DNA of 64,000 nucleotides. Source: Lachnospiraceae bacterium (GTDB taxonomy: Bacteria; Bacillota; Clostridia; Lachnospirales; Lachnospiraceae). Position 1 is the first letter of the stretch. Every line of letters starts with the position of its first letter. Made by a program: the position numbers and the translations under genes. The DNA lies in the NCBI GenBank assembly GCA_009911505.1, contig QXXL01000033.1, positions 61,576 to 125,575 on the forward strand. Reading direction: 5' to 3'. Shown in pieces: positions 54,646 to 63,431 of this stretch. Below the pieces are notes generated by a model that was not told where the DNA came from, ran no database searches, and saw only the letters and a program-made list of their open reading frames with translations.

Positions 54646-55398
54646 TCAGATATGCCAAGCCTGCTCTTTTAGAGAAGGCTCTGGCTTTCCTGCGCGTAAG
54701 ATATCTCTTGTGTAAACTACAGTATACATAAATATAGACAATACAATTCCGGTAATTACATCAAAAACAGAATGCTGTTTTAAAAACATCGTTGATAATA
54801 CAATGCTTACCATAAGGATTGCAGAGCCATACCGGATCAGCTTTTTCTTCTTAAAATCCTGGCAGCGCCAAATGGCGATATTGACGCCAATGGAGTTATA
54901 TACATGGATACTTGGGAACAAATTGGTCGGCGTATCGGCCAGGTAAAGCCCCTTTACCATGTCCACAAATATATTGTCCCGCTCAAATACAGCTGGCCTC
55001 AGGTAATGGCCGTTTGGATAAACGGTGGAAATAACCAGAAACAGTGTCATTCCAACAAACAAAAATGCACAGAGCCTGTAAAATTCATGTTTGTTTTTCA
55101 GTAAGAAATAAAGGACTGCAACAGCTACATATGCAAACCACAGTAAATAAGGGACAATAAAATATTCTATAAATGGAATTTTATCGTCAATTTGCATGTG
55201 GATTACATGAAAATGCTTGGTTACAGTTTGTTCCAGGTAAGAAAACCATGGCATATACAAAAACAGGTACAGCAGCAAAAGGCTGTGCTTATATCTTTGG
55301 CAGAATGTATAGGCTTTCTCTTTAAATGTTAGTTGTTTACTTCCTGAAAACTTCACAATATCACCTTTTATCCTTGCTTTTTTAATTATTATGTTCAT
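54646..55398 (-). CDS. PAP2-family membrane phosphatase-like protein
   Basis: 250 aa with about six membrane helices (first at ~38-58). PAP2/inositolphosphotransferase-like motifs: FPSIHVYNSIG (C2, SxH) and FLKQHSVFDVITG (C3, HxxxD). The first motif KxxxxxxRP is weak (GHYLRPAVFERD). It may act on a lipid phosphate such as undecaprenyl pyrophosphate or phosphatidyl precursors; not determinable here. Single gene with its own promoter. Confidence 0.82.
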   Translation of the reverse strand: MNIIIKKARIKGDIVKFSGSKQLTFKEKAYTFCQRYKHSLLLLYLFLYMPWFSYLEQTVTKHFHVIHMQIDDKIPFIEYFIVPYLLWFAYVAVAVLYFLLKNKHEFYRLCAFLFVGMTLFLVISTVYPNGHYLRPAVFERDNIFVDMVKGLYLADTPTNLFPSIHVYNSIGVNIAIWRCQDFKKKKLIRYGSAILMVSIVLSTMFLKQHSVFDVITGIVLSIFMYTVVYTRDILRAGKPEPSLKEQAWHI

Positions 55399-55406
55399 CG
55401 ATTTGC

Positions 55407-55435
55407 ATTATAGCACAGGAATTTTTGGCCTACAA
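55407..55435 (-). promoter_or_regulatory. promoter of the PAP2 gene
   Basis: Minus strand TTGTAG (55435-55430), 17-nt spacer, TGC-TATAAT (-10 at 55412-55407). The remainder of the 311-base gap to the next gene is AT-rich without other signals except the promoter below. Confidence 0.7.
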
Positions 55436-55635
55436 TCCTCTTTTTCCCAAATTAATAAAATTTAGTAATTTCTTAAGATTTGGGCATATGCAGCCGAATG
55501 CAAATTGTGCAAAGTTGTGTAAAAATGAAAGTAATGCAGAAATCTGCTTGAATTTCTATTATAGTATTTTCAAACGTGCTTAAGTGTAAAATCTGTGAGC
55601 TATTTATATTAAGAATTTGTGAAATCGCCTACATA

Positions 55636-55666
55636 TTAACAAAATCTTAGGAAAGTATGCTATAAT
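55636..55666 (+). promoter_or_regulatory. extended -10 promoter of the alarmone synthetase gene
   Basis: TGC-TATAAT with -10 at 55661-55666; TTAACA at 55636-55641 is a possible -35 with a long 19-nt spacer. Confidence 0.6.
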
Positions 55667-55709
55667 AGCAATAGCAACCAGCAACTATATTTAATGGAGG
55701 TTTTATCGA

Positions 55710-56366
55710 ATGCTGCAGCATACACAGGGCAGTTTTGGGGAAGATGTGGACAGTTGGAAGACGCTTATGTTTATTTATTCAAGCGCTTTAAAAGAAGTAA
55801 ATACCAAGCTGGAGATTTTAAACGATGAATTTAAGCATGTGCACCAGTACAATCCAATTGAATATATCAAATCCCGGGTCAAGTCCCCGGAAAGTATCGT
55901 TAAGAAATTAAAGCGCCATGGGTACGAAAGCTCTATCACCAATATGATTGAGCATGTCAATGATATCGCAGGCATCCGGATTGTCTGTTCTTTTACATCC
56001 GATATCTACCGGATGGCAGAGATGATAGGGAAGCAAAACGATCTGACAATTGTATCTGTCAAGGATTATATCAAGCACCCAAAAAAGAGCGGTTATAAAA
56101 GCTATCATATGCTGGTGACAATCCCGATTTTTATGTCTGACCGCGTGGCAGATACAAAGGTTGAGATTCAGATCCGCACAATGGCAATGGATTTTTGGGC
56201 AAGCTTAGAGCATAAGATTTACTATAAGTTTGAAGGGAACGCTCCCGGTTACATCAGCAGGGATCTGAGGGAGTGCTCTGGAATTGTATCCATGTTAGAC
56301 GCCAAGATGCTTAGTTTAAATGAAGCAATTTTAAAAGCTAAAAGAGAACAGGAAGAGCAGCCTTAG
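55710..56366 (+). CDS. small alarmone synthetase (GTP pyrophosphokinase, RelQ/SAS type)
   Basis: 218 aa. Stand-alone (p)ppGpp synthetase domain: YIKSRVKSPESIVKKLKRHG (ATP binding), DIAGIRIVCSFTSDIY (catalytic Asp), the GYKSYH loop (GTP/G-loop Tyr) and EIQIRTMAMDFWASLEHKIYYK (catalytic Glu). There is no HD hydrolase, TGS or ACT domain, so it only makes alarmone. TGGAGG upstream. Monocistronic. Confidence 0.93.
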   Translation: MLQHTQGSFGEDVDSWKTLMFIYSSALKEVNTKLEILNDEFKHVHQYNPIEYIKSRVKSPESIVKKLKRHGYESSITNMIEHVNDIAGIRIVCSFTSDIYRMAEMIGKQNDLTIVSVKDYIKHPKKSGYKSYHMLVTIPIFMSDRVADTKVEIQIRTMAMDFWASLEHKIYYKFEGNAPGYISRDLRECSGIVSMLDAKMLSLNEAILKAKREQEEQP

Positions 56367-56381
56367 CCATAAGGGGATGGC

Positions 56382-56421
56382 AAAACCCCGGGGCAGTCCG
56401 TATAGGATGCCCCGGGGTTTT
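56382..56421. terminator. bidirectional terminator
   Basis: 14-bp perfect stem AAAACCCCGGGGCA/TGCCCCGGGGTTTT around a 12-nt loop with a further 3-bp pairing. Confidence 0.88.
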
Positions 56422-56442
56422 GTACACTGCGCTGCCGCAGGA

Positions 56443-57060
56443 TTAAGCCTGGTCTGTGGAGGTATCAGTGCTTTCCGTACCGTTTTTCCATGCGTCAAAT
56501 TTCTTGATGACGGCGTCATAGGTCCTCTGGGAGATGTCCGGAAGTGTTTTGCCCCAGCTTTTGGTGGCCTGTGAAAAGCCTTTTTTAAATGCTGCCAGCA
56601 GCTCGTCTGCCTTTTCCGGATTGCTGCCGCTTAAAGCTTTGGCAAAGTCCAGGATACGGTCAGAGGTCTGCTCTACACCCCAGTAGCCGTCTTCTGCAAT
56701 GTCAGCCTGCGCTTGTGCCTTTACGTCAGCGGAAACAGTGAAGTTGCCCCCCGCTAAGAACTGCCACATGCTGTCTGCGTTGCCGATTGCTGCCCCCTGT
56801 TTTTTCATCATTGTCTCTACAAGGCCGCGAAGCTGTGAAACCCTTGCGTCAGAATCCGCTTTTAATTTGTTTATAAGGGCGGAATTCTTTTTGACGTAAT
56901 CAGTATTGACGTTAGAAGGGCTTTTCTCGTATACCACGCCCGCCTGCTGTTGTTTGTTCTCTTTTGTTTCTTTGGAAACTTCTTTCCCGTTTGTTTTTGC
57001 AGCAGATGCCGTAGCTGCTGCAGAAGAATAGGAAGTGCTGTTTACTGCATTTACACTCAT
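56443..57060 (-). CDS. small helical protein, unknown function
   Basis: 205 aa from ATG 57060 (AAGGAGGG upstream). The N-terminus is Ser/Ala-rich (NSTSYSSAAATASAAKT), then a coiled region, then a conserved-looking module: GYWGVEQTSDRILDFAKALSG, AFKKGFSQATKSWGKTLPDISQRTYD, ending in FDAWKNG. I recall this module (DUF5610-like) in other bacteria, sometimes beside flagellar genes, but no function. No signal peptide or membrane helix. It has its own terminator. Confidence 0.75.
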   Translation of the reverse strand: MSVNAVNSTSYSSAAATASAAKTNGKEVSKETKENKQQQAGVVYEKSPSNVNTDYVKKNSALINKLKADSDARVSQLRGLVETMMKKQGAAIGNADSMWQFLAGGNFTVSADVKAQAQADIAEDGYWGVEQTSDRILDFAKALSGSNPEKADELLAAFKKGFSQATKSWGKTLPDISQRTYDAVIKKFDAWKNGTESTDTSTDQA

Positions 57061-57222
57061 AATACTTACCCTCCTTGGCATAATAAACTATATCCATATA
57101 TTTGGTATCAATTAACATATCGGCAGGCGCTAAGAAAAAGTAAAGTAGAATTGATCTTTTTTTTAATTAATGGTAGAATCATGTATACAAAATACATCCG
57201 ATACATCATAGGAGGAAGTTAC

Positions 57223-58095
57223 ATGGAGAGGATAAATGTAAAGGCATTGGCCAAGGTGAATCTGGGGCTGGATGTACTCCGGAGGAGGGAAGACGGATAC
57301 CATGAGGTCAGAATGATTATGCAGACGGTGCATTTGTACGACCAGCTTGAGATTAGGAAGACGGATGAGCCGGGCATTTTTATCAATACGAACTTGGATT
57401 TCCTGCCGACAAATGAAAATAACCTGGTTTATAAAGCTGCGAAGCTGATGCAGGATATGTATGGGTTAAAAAAGGGGATTTCAGTGGATTTGCAGAAGCA
57501 TATCCCCATAGCGGCGGGTATGGCAGGCGGGAGTACGGATGCAGCGGCAGTTTTGTATGGCATGAACAAGATATTCCGCCTGGGGCTTAAAGCGACGAAG
57601 CTAATGGAGATTGGGGTTTCGATCGGGGCGGATGTGCCGTACTGCCTGATGCGCGGCACCGCTTTAGCAGAGGGGATAGGGGAAAAATTAAGGAGCCTTC
57701 CCCCAATGCCCAAATGCCCGGTGCTTATCGCAAAGCCGGGGATTAGTGTTTCTACAAAAATGGTTTATGAAAACCTTAAGCTGGACAGCCAGACGGCACA
57801 CCCCAATATCCGTGCGCAGATGGCGGCGATCCGCCGCAGGGATTTAAAAGCAGCGGCGTCTCATATGGGCAATATCTTGGAAACCGTTACAATCCCAAGA
57901 TATCCCGTCATTGATGAGATAAAACGCTGTATGCTCGAAAACGGTGCATTAGGCGCTTTGATGAGCGGAAGCGGCCCTACGGTATTTGGCTTGTTTGTGC
58001 ATGCGGGACAGGCCAGGGCGGCATTCGATGAGGTACGCAAATCCCATTTGGCGAAACAGGTTTATTTGACCAGTATTTATAACAACCGAAGGTAA
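57223..58095 (+). CDS. ispE: 4-diphosphocytidyl-2-C-methyl-D-erythritol kinase
   Basis: 290 aa from ATG 57223 (AGGAGG upstream; the long upstream frame overlaps the divergent gene and is rejected). GHMP kinase: the KALAKVNLGLDVLRRREDGYHEV start with catalytic Lys, the PIAAGMAGGSTDAAAVL phosphate loop and the C-terminal ALMSGSGPTVFGLF. It phosphorylates CDP-methylerythritol in the non-mevalonate isoprenoid pathway. 16 nt before the GntR gene. Confidence 0.96.
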   Translation: MERINVKALAKVNLGLDVLRRREDGYHEVRMIMQTVHLYDQLEIRKTDEPGIFINTNLDFLPTNENNLVYKAAKLMQDMYGLKKGISVDLQKHIPIAAGMAGGSTDAAAVLYGMNKIFRLGLKATKLMEIGVSIGADVPYCLMRGTALAEGIGEKLRSLPPMPKCPVLIAKPGISVSTKMVYENLKLDSQTAHPNIRAQMAAIRRRDLKAAASHMGNILETVTIPRYPVIDEIKRCMLENGALGALMSGSGPTVFGLFVHAGQARAAFDEVRKSHLAKQVYLTSIYNNRR

Positions 58096-58111
58096 CTTAC
58101 ATGGAGGGACT

Positions 58112-58783
58112 ATGGATGATTTAGAATTAAATGCTAATGCATATCTGCCGCTTAGGGATGTGGTGTTTGCTACGCTGCGGGAAGCAATTTTAAAAGGGGA
58201 GCTTAAGCCGGGGGAACGGTTGATGGAGCTGCAGTTAGCCGCTAAATTAGGCGTCAGCCGCACACCAATCCGGGAGGCAATCCGTATGCTTCAAAAGGAA
58301 GGCCTGGCGGTGACTATTCCGAGAAAAGGCGCCCAGGTTGCAGCTATGACTCAAAAAGATATGGAAGACGTCTTGCAGATTCGGGAAGCGCTTGAAATAT
58401 TAGCTGTACAGCTTGCATGCGAGAGTATTACAAAACCACAGCTTGCCGCATTAGAGGGCAACATCGTATCATTTGAGGCGGCTGTGAAGGCAAAGGATCT
58501 AACACGTATGGCGCAGGTGGATATTGAATTCCACGACATGATTTACAAAACGGCATCAAACCCCAGGCTGATGGTAGTGTTAAACCATTTACGGGAGCAA
58601 GTTTACCGTTACCGTGTGGAATATTTAAAAGACGGCAGGAACCATCCGCGCCTGTTAGAAGAGCACAGGCAGATTGTCTTAGGGTTAAAGCGGCAGGATA
58701 AAAAATATGTGTCGGAAATGATGGAACAGCATTTAAGCAACCAGGCGGCTGCAATGAAGGATATTATAAAGGCGCAGGAATAA
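58112..58783 (+). CDS. GntR family transcriptional regulator (FCD type)
   Basis: 223 aa. Winged helix (LREAILKGELKPGERLMELQLAAKLGVSRTPIREAIRMLQKEGL) followed by an FCD ligand-binding domain with metal-ligand-like residues (DIEFHDMIYKTASN, LLEEHRQIV, MEQHL). It follows ispE closely, an arrangement often seen in Clostridia. The ligand is unknown. A terminator follows. Confidence 0.9.
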   Translation: MDDLELNANAYLPLRDVVFATLREAILKGELKPGERLMELQLAAKLGVSRTPIREAIRMLQKEGLAVTIPRKGAQVAAMTQKDMEDVLQIREALEILAVQLACESITKPQLAALEGNIVSFEAAVKAKDLTRMAQVDIEFHDMIYKTASNPRLMVVLNHLREQVYRYRVEYLKDGRNHPRLLEEHRQIVLGLKRQDKKYVSEMMEQHLSNQAAAMKDIIKAQE

Positions 58784-58809
58784 AATAGCACAGGAAAGAA
58801 GATACTAGG

Positions 58810-58843
58810 GTAGGAATAGCATTTGGCTGTTCCTACTTTTTTT
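58810..58843 (+). terminator. terminator after the GntR gene
   Basis: 11-bp stem GTAGGAATAGC/GCTGTTCCTAC with one wobble pair and loop ATTTG, then seven T. Confidence 0.88.
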
Positions 58844-58861
58844 ATTGGATGGGAAAATGAG

Positions 58862-60352
58862 ATGGAAAAAGAATTAGAGAAAAATAAAAAGGCGTTTTTA
58901 GCGCTTCTTGGCGAATCCGCTGATATAAAAAAGAAAACCATGCAGCTTGGGCGTAAGAAGGATGTCGGCTGCTTTATAGCATATATAGAAGTAACAGGCG
59001 GAAGCTTTCTATTTGAAAATTCTGTGGTTGGGAAGCTTTTAAACCAATTTTGCGGAATGACCGGGGATGAGATCCGAAAGAGCCTTGCCGTCAACGCCCT
59101 GGGGATTTCGGATATGACGCTGTTTGATACAGTGGAGGAAGCGGTGGACGGTATGTTTGCTGGAGATGTAATTTTATTTGTGGACGGCTTTGCGCAGGCG
59201 GTAAAAATCCCAGACAAGGGCTACCCGGCTATGTCTTTGCAGCCGCCAGACTCAGAAAAGGTAATCCGTGGATCAAAGGAAGGGTTTATGGATTCCATTA
59301 AGGTCAACAGCGCCTTAATCCGTAAGCGCTTACGGACACCGAAGCTTAAAGTGGAGGAAATCCGGGTAGGCACGCGTACCAAAACAAACGTGGATATCGT
59401 ATATATGGAAGATCTGGTATATCCTGGGCTGCTGGAAGAAATCAAAAAACGCCTGGGGCGGTATGAGATTGACGGGGTTTTAGACAGCGGTATGATAGAG
59501 CAGCTTTCCGAGGAAAAATGGTATTCTCCGTTTCCGCAATTTCAGACGACACAGCGCCCGGACCGGGCTGCAATGTCAATTTTGGAAGGGCGTGTTATCG
59601 TGCTTGTAGACAACTCGCCAACGGGCCTTATTCTGCCGACTGATTACAATTCGTTTATTAAAACGAGCGACGACATGTACAACAGGTGGGAAATAGCTTC
59701 GTTTGGCAGGATATTGCGGTATATGGCGGCTTTTTTTGCCATGACAGTACCAGGGCTTTATCTGGCGGTAACGAATTTCCATACACAGGTGCTGCCCACA
59801 ACACTTCTTTTGTCGTTTGCGGCGGCAAGGCAGGGCGTGCCGTTTCCGGCGGTGGTGGAGGTGCTTCTGATGGAAATTGCGTTTGAGCTTTTGCGGGAAG
59901 CAGGGGTGCGCCTGCCCGGTGCAATGGGCAATACGATTGGGATTGTAGGCGGGCTTATTATTGGGCAGGCGGCGGTAGAAGCAAATATTGTAAGCCCTAT
60001 TGTTGTAATTGTTGTTGCGTTTACGGCGCTTTGCTCGTTTGCTATCCCCAATGAGGAGTTTGCAACATCTTTTCGCCTAATAAAATTTTTGTTTATTTTT
60101 TTGTGCTCCTGGCTTGGGTTTTATGGGTTTTTATATGGGCTTTTGCTGGTGCTTATCCACCTTTCCCATTTAAAGAGCTTTGGTATACCATACCTGATGC
60201 CGTTCGTTGGGGCGGATTTAAACCAGTATGACGATGAGCGGGATTCGCTGATACGCCAGCCCTTGTTTTTGATGCGGCGCCGCCCGATTTATGCCAGAAG
60301 GGATCAAAGAGTACGTTTGAGAAGGAAGGATAAAGATGTTTTCAATAAATAA
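58862..60352 (+). CDS. spore germination protein, GerA/SpoVAF family
   Basis: 496 aa from ATG 58862; the alternative TTG 58823 lies in the terminator stem. An N-terminal soluble region with GDVILFVDGFAQAVKI is followed by GSKEGFMDSIKVNSALIRKRLRTPKLKVEEIRVGTRTKTNV (the conserved SLIRRRI/GxRTxT block) and IEQLSEEKWYSPFPQFQTTQRPD. About five membrane helices follow from ~290. It is the A subunit of a germinant receptor in the spore inner membrane. It overlaps the next gene by 17 nt. Confidence 0.93.
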   Translation: MEKELEKNKKAFLALLGESADIKKKTMQLGRKKDVGCFIAYIEVTGGSFLFENSVVGKLLNQFCGMTGDEIRKSLAVNALGISDMTLFDTVEEAVDGMFAGDVILFVDGFAQAVKIPDKGYPAMSLQPPDSEKVIRGSKEGFMDSIKVNSALIRKRLRTPKLKVEEIRVGTRTKTNVDIVYMEDLVYPGLLEEIKKRLGRYEIDGVLDSGMIEQLSEEKWYSPFPQFQTTQRPDRAAMSILEGRVIVLVDNSPTGLILPTDYNSFIKTSDDMYNRWEIASFGRILRYMAAFFAMTVPGLYLAVTNFHTQVLPTTLLLSFAAARQGVPFPAVVEVLLMEIAFELLREAGVRLPGAMGNTIGIVGGLIIGQAAVEANIVSPIVVIVVAFTALCSFAIPNEEFATSFRLIKFLFIFLCSWLGFYGFLYGLLLVLIHLSHLKSFGIPYLMPFVGADLNQYDDERDSLIRQPLFLMRRRPIYARRDQRVRLRRKDKDVFNK

Positions 60353-62495
60353 TAAAATTTCAAAGAGGCAGATGTTCCGTCTGCTCACATACGATCTACT
60401 TGGGATTGGAACACTGCTTTTGCCGAAAGCCCTTGCGGGGAGCGCGGGAAAAAGTGGATCTTTTGCTGTAGCTGCGGGGCTTTTGGCAGGGCTTCTCTAC
60501 TGTTTTTTGATTGGGGCAGTAGTAAATTCTATGGAAGAAGGGGAAACTTATCCGGCATGTTTAAAACGCTGTTTCGGGAAGATACCTGGCGCTGCCATAG
60601 TTTTAGGCTATGCGTTTTATTTTCTATGCTTGGGCGGGTATGTGACATATATTTTCGGCCATCTGATTGTTTCGGAGCTATTAAAGGAGCAGTCATTTTA
60701 TTGGATTACAGCAGGTATTTTAGGCCTTTCTGTATATGCGGTGTTTCAGGGCATTGAGGGGAGGGCAAGGGTATATGAGATCTTATTTTGGTTTTTGATG
60801 CTTCCGCTTTTTGTAATGCTGTTTTTTGCCGCGGGGGACATAGAGCCCGCCCGGTTGTTCCCTTGGTTTGGAAGCAATACAGAAGGGATTGCCGTAGGCG
60901 CTTATTTTAGCTTTGAGTTGTTTTCATTGTCGGGGATTGCGTTGTTTTTAGCACCGTTTGCAAGAAAGCGGAAATCCATCCGGGGTGCCTGCATTGTTGC
61001 GGTACTGTTTAGCGGCGCAGTGTTTTTGGCGTTATATGCCGTCTTACAGGGGATGTTTGGAATGATGTCTATGCAGGAAATGGAATATCCGGCCGTTACA
61101 CTGATGAGCATGATACAGATCCCAGGAGGCTTTTTGCAGAGGCAGGATGCCCTTATGGTTGCAATCTGGTTTTTTACAGTATTTGCGCTTTTAAGCAGCA
61201 GTATGTTTTATTCAGCCGAGTGTTTAAAGGAATTTACAAGAGGAAAACGTGAAAAATGGTGGATTTTTCTGGTTGCGGCCCTGTTATTTGGAATTGCCGT
61301 GTGCAGCTACCGTTCAAGGGCTTTTACAGAATTGCTGCAGCGTATTTTTTTATATGCCGTAACGCCGCTGATTGTGGTTATCCCCCTTTTGGTATGCCTT
61401 CGCCTGAAATTTCCATGGAAAGGGAAAAAGGCGTTGTCTAGCGTTGCTTTGTTTTTTAGCCTTATGTATCTGTCCGGATGCAGCACGACGGAACTGGAAA
61501 ACCGCAAATTTCCACTGGCAATGGGGATAGACAGCCTGGAAGGGTCATGCAGGATTAGTTATAAATTCCAGGATTTATCTAAAATTGCCAATGAAAATGC
61601 AGATAGTAAAAGTGGGACGGATTTTTTCATTGAGGAGAAAGACTTTTTTACGGGAATATCTAAATATGCAAATGAAACTAACAAAATCCTGGATTATAAC
61701 CATATGAAAGCCCTGATATTATCAAAGGGGTTTTTAGAAGATCAGAAGGCGCTTTCTAATTTCCTTGCGATTTGCAGTAAAGAGGGGCTGATTGCGAGAA
61801 ATACCCTGCTGTTTGTCGCTAAAGACGCCTCTAAGATCCTGGCGTTGGATCAGAATCTGGATACGGCGATTGGAAGTTATTTGGAGGAAATGATAGATAC
61901 ACGCGAGGATTATAAGCTTAAGGATGCTGTGACTCTGGGGGATTTGTATAATGATATATCTAATAAGGAGCAGCTTTTGCTGGTTCCTGTGCTGGCGGAG
62001 AAAGGGGGCATTCCTGTGGTTGAAAGCTATTATGCGGTTTCGGGAGGGGCTCCAAAGGGGGAAATCGGGGTGAATGAAGCGGTGCTTTCTTATTTGAGCC
62101 AGGGGAAGCTAAAAAAGCTGATGTTTTCTTTACAGGATGGGACGGCGATTACGATAAACAGGATTAAGGCGCGGGGAGGGTTTTCGCGGGGGGACAGAGT
62201 ATGTTATCAGGAGAAGCTCCATGTGGAAGCCGTCGTAGAAAAGGATGTGGATGTGAACGGGCAGGAGGGGGATAGGATTCGGCAGGAGATTAGAACGTGG
62301 CTTACGGGGCAGCTTGAGGAAAGTGCGAAGGAGCTTGCACAGGGGAAAGAGATTGACATAACGAATAGTTTTTATAAGCTGGGGATGTACAGCAGGGATA
62401 AATATGAGGAGTATGGAAGGGATTTGGGGAGGTATGTGGAGGATTTGGAGTTTGCATTTGAGGTGGATGTGGTGATTTTGAATGAAAGAGGGTAA
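60336..62495 (+). CDS. fused GerAB permease-GerAC lipoprotein germination receptor subunit
   Basis: 719 aa. Residues 1-365 form an APC-like ten-helix permease of the GerAB type (KISKRQMFRLLTYDLLGIGTLLLPKALA). At ~375-383 the sequence LFFSLMYLSGCST is a lipobox (L-S-G-C) following a hydrophobic stretch. Residues 384-719 are a Ger(x)C lipoprotein domain (LENRKFPLAMGIDS, MKALILSKGFL, FYKLGMYSRDKYEEYGRD). Usually these are two proteins, so the gene is a fusion; if the lipobox is used, signal peptidase II would separate them. No frameshift is needed to join them. Confidence 0.85.
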   Translation: MFSINNKISKRQMFRLLTYDLLGIGTLLLPKALAGSAGKSGSFAVAAGLLAGLLYCFLIGAVVNSMEEGETYPACLKRCFGKIPGAAIVLGYAFYFLCLGGYVTYIFGHLIVSELLKEQSFYWITAGILGLSVYAVFQGIEGRARVYEILFWFLMLPLFVMLFFAAGDIEPARLFPWFGSNTEGIAVGAYFSFELFSLSGIALFLAPFARKRKSIRGACIVAVLFSGAVFLALYAVLQGMFGMMSMQEMEYPAVTLMSMIQIPGGFLQRQDALMVAIWFFTVFALLSSSMFYSAECLKEFTRGKREKWWIFLVAALLFGIAVCSYRSRAFTELLQRIFLYAVTPLIVVIPLLVCLRLKFPWKGKKALSSVALFFSLMYLSGCSTTELENRKFPLAMGIDSLEGSCRISYKFQDLSKIANENADSKSGTDFFIEEKDFFTGISKYANETNKILDYNHMKALILSKGFLEDQKALSNFLAICSKEGLIARNTLLFVAKDASKILALDQNLDTAIGSYLEEMIDTREDYKLKDAVTLGDLYNDISNKEQLLLVPVLAEKGGIPVVESYYAVSGGAPKGEIGVNEAVLSYLSQGKLKKLMFSLQDGTAITINRIKARGGFSRGDRVCYQEKLHVEAVVEKDVDVNGQEGDRIRQEIRTWLTGQLEESAKELAQGKEIDITNSFYKLGMYSRDKYEEYGRDLGRYVEDLEFAFEVDVVILNERG

Positions 62496-62551
62496 TTGGG
62501 AGGTTTAGAAATTTTGAAATTGGGTATGATTTTAGCAGGTGGTAAAAGGGG

Positions 62552-62629
62552 GCGCCAGATAGGGGGCAGAAGGATCCCTAATACTGGCGCAACCGCCGTA
62601 AACGCGCCGTTTATGGCGCGGTTACGGTT
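62552..62629. other. two adjacent hairpins between the germination and spoIIR genes
   Basis: GCGCCAG (62552-62558) with CTGGCGC (62584-62590), supported inside by TAGGG/CCCTA, then AACCGCCGTAAACGCGCC (62591-62608) with GGCGCGGTTACGGTT (62615-62629). A 74-codon open frame spans this region but looks non-coding. The hairpins could shield or partly end the ger transcript. Confidence 0.5.
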
Positions 62630-62719
62630 TGCCTGCGGAGTTTTTTCAGGAGGGTTTGGGGAAGATAAGGGGTTAAAAAATTTTTATTTATTTTTTATAA
62701 GAAAGGAAGATGAGGTTTA

Positions 62720-63325
62720 ATGAAGAGGATGCTGAAAATATTTTTGTATGGTTTTGTGGTGTGTAGTGTTGTTGCGGGGGCGTTTTGTTATCGTATACAT
62801 AGGCTTCAGGAGGGGATTGCGGGGCGTATTTTGAGGTTTCATGTGATTGCGAATAGTGATTCCAGGGGGGATCAGGAGCTAAAGTTAAAGGTTCGGGATA
62901 GGATTGGGGAGTTTTTGGGGGGAGAGCTTGATGGGGTGATGGATTTGGAAGAATGCGAGGATGTGGTTACGGGGTATTTGGGTGAAATTGAAAAGTGTGC
63001 CAAGGATGTGATTTCGGAAGAAGGGTTTGATTATGGGGTGCGGGCTATGGTGCAGGATTCTGAGTTTCCTGAGAAGACGTATGGGAGTTTTACGTTTCCG
63101 GGCGGGGTTTACCGCGCGCTCAGGGTCGTGATTGGGGATGGTGATGGGAAGAATTGGTGGTGTGTTATGTACCCTAATTTGTGTTTTGCGAATAGTGTGT
63201 ATGAGGTGGTGGATGAGGAGTCGGATGAAAAGCTCCGGGCAGCGCTGACAAAAGAGGATTATGAGGAGATGCTGGCAGAAGGGAAGCTTCGGGTAGGGTT
63301 TAAGTATTTGGGGCTGTTTCGTTAA
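62720..63325 (+). CDS. spoIIR: stage II sporulation protein R
   Basis: 201 aa. N-terminal membrane/signal segment (residues 5-23), then RILRFHVIANSDSRGDQELKLKVRD, TYGSFTFPGGVYRALRVVIGDGDGKNWWCVMYPNLCF, a clear SpoIIR signature. It is secreted from the forespore under sigma-F and triggers pro-sigma-E processing by SpoIIGA. GAAAGGAAG upstream. The gene is unusually rich in GGG/TTT codons at its 5' end compared with neighbours. Confidence 0.95.
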   Translation: MKRMLKIFLYGFVVCSVVAGAFCYRIHRLQEGIAGRILRFHVIANSDSRGDQELKLKVRDRIGEFLGGELDGVMDLEECEDVVTGYLGEIEKCAKDVISEEGFDYGVRAMVQDSEFPEKTYGSFTFPGGVYRALRVVIGDGDGKNWWCVMYPNLCFANSVYEVVDEESDEKLRAALTKEDYEEMLAEGKLRVGFKYLGLFR

Positions 63326-63366
63326 TATATATTGGGATTTCTTTGAAACTCCCATAAATAGGAGAA

Positions 63367-63395
63367 TTGCATTTCCTTAAGAAATACTTTATAAT
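63367..63395 (+). promoter_or_regulatory. promoter of the DUF1934 gene
   Basis: TTGCAT (63367-63372), 17-nt spacer, TATAAT (63390-63395), 36 nt before the ATG. Confidence 0.7.
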
Positions 63396-63431
63396 AATTT
63401 ATAAAGATAAAACAAACAGGAGAGATTACAT

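Noticed and set aside
56950..57222. Long N-terminal extension of ispE
   Set aside because: It overlaps the divergent gene; AGGAGG and the conserved KALAKVNLG start place the ATG at 57223.
58823..58861. TTG start extending the GerA-type protein
   Set aside because: It lies inside the stem-loop of a clear terminator; ATG 58862 follows it.
62496..62720. 74-aa open frame between the ger fusion and spoIIR
   Set aside because: It spans two strong hairpins, begins with no good ribosome site and its translation has no sensible pattern.
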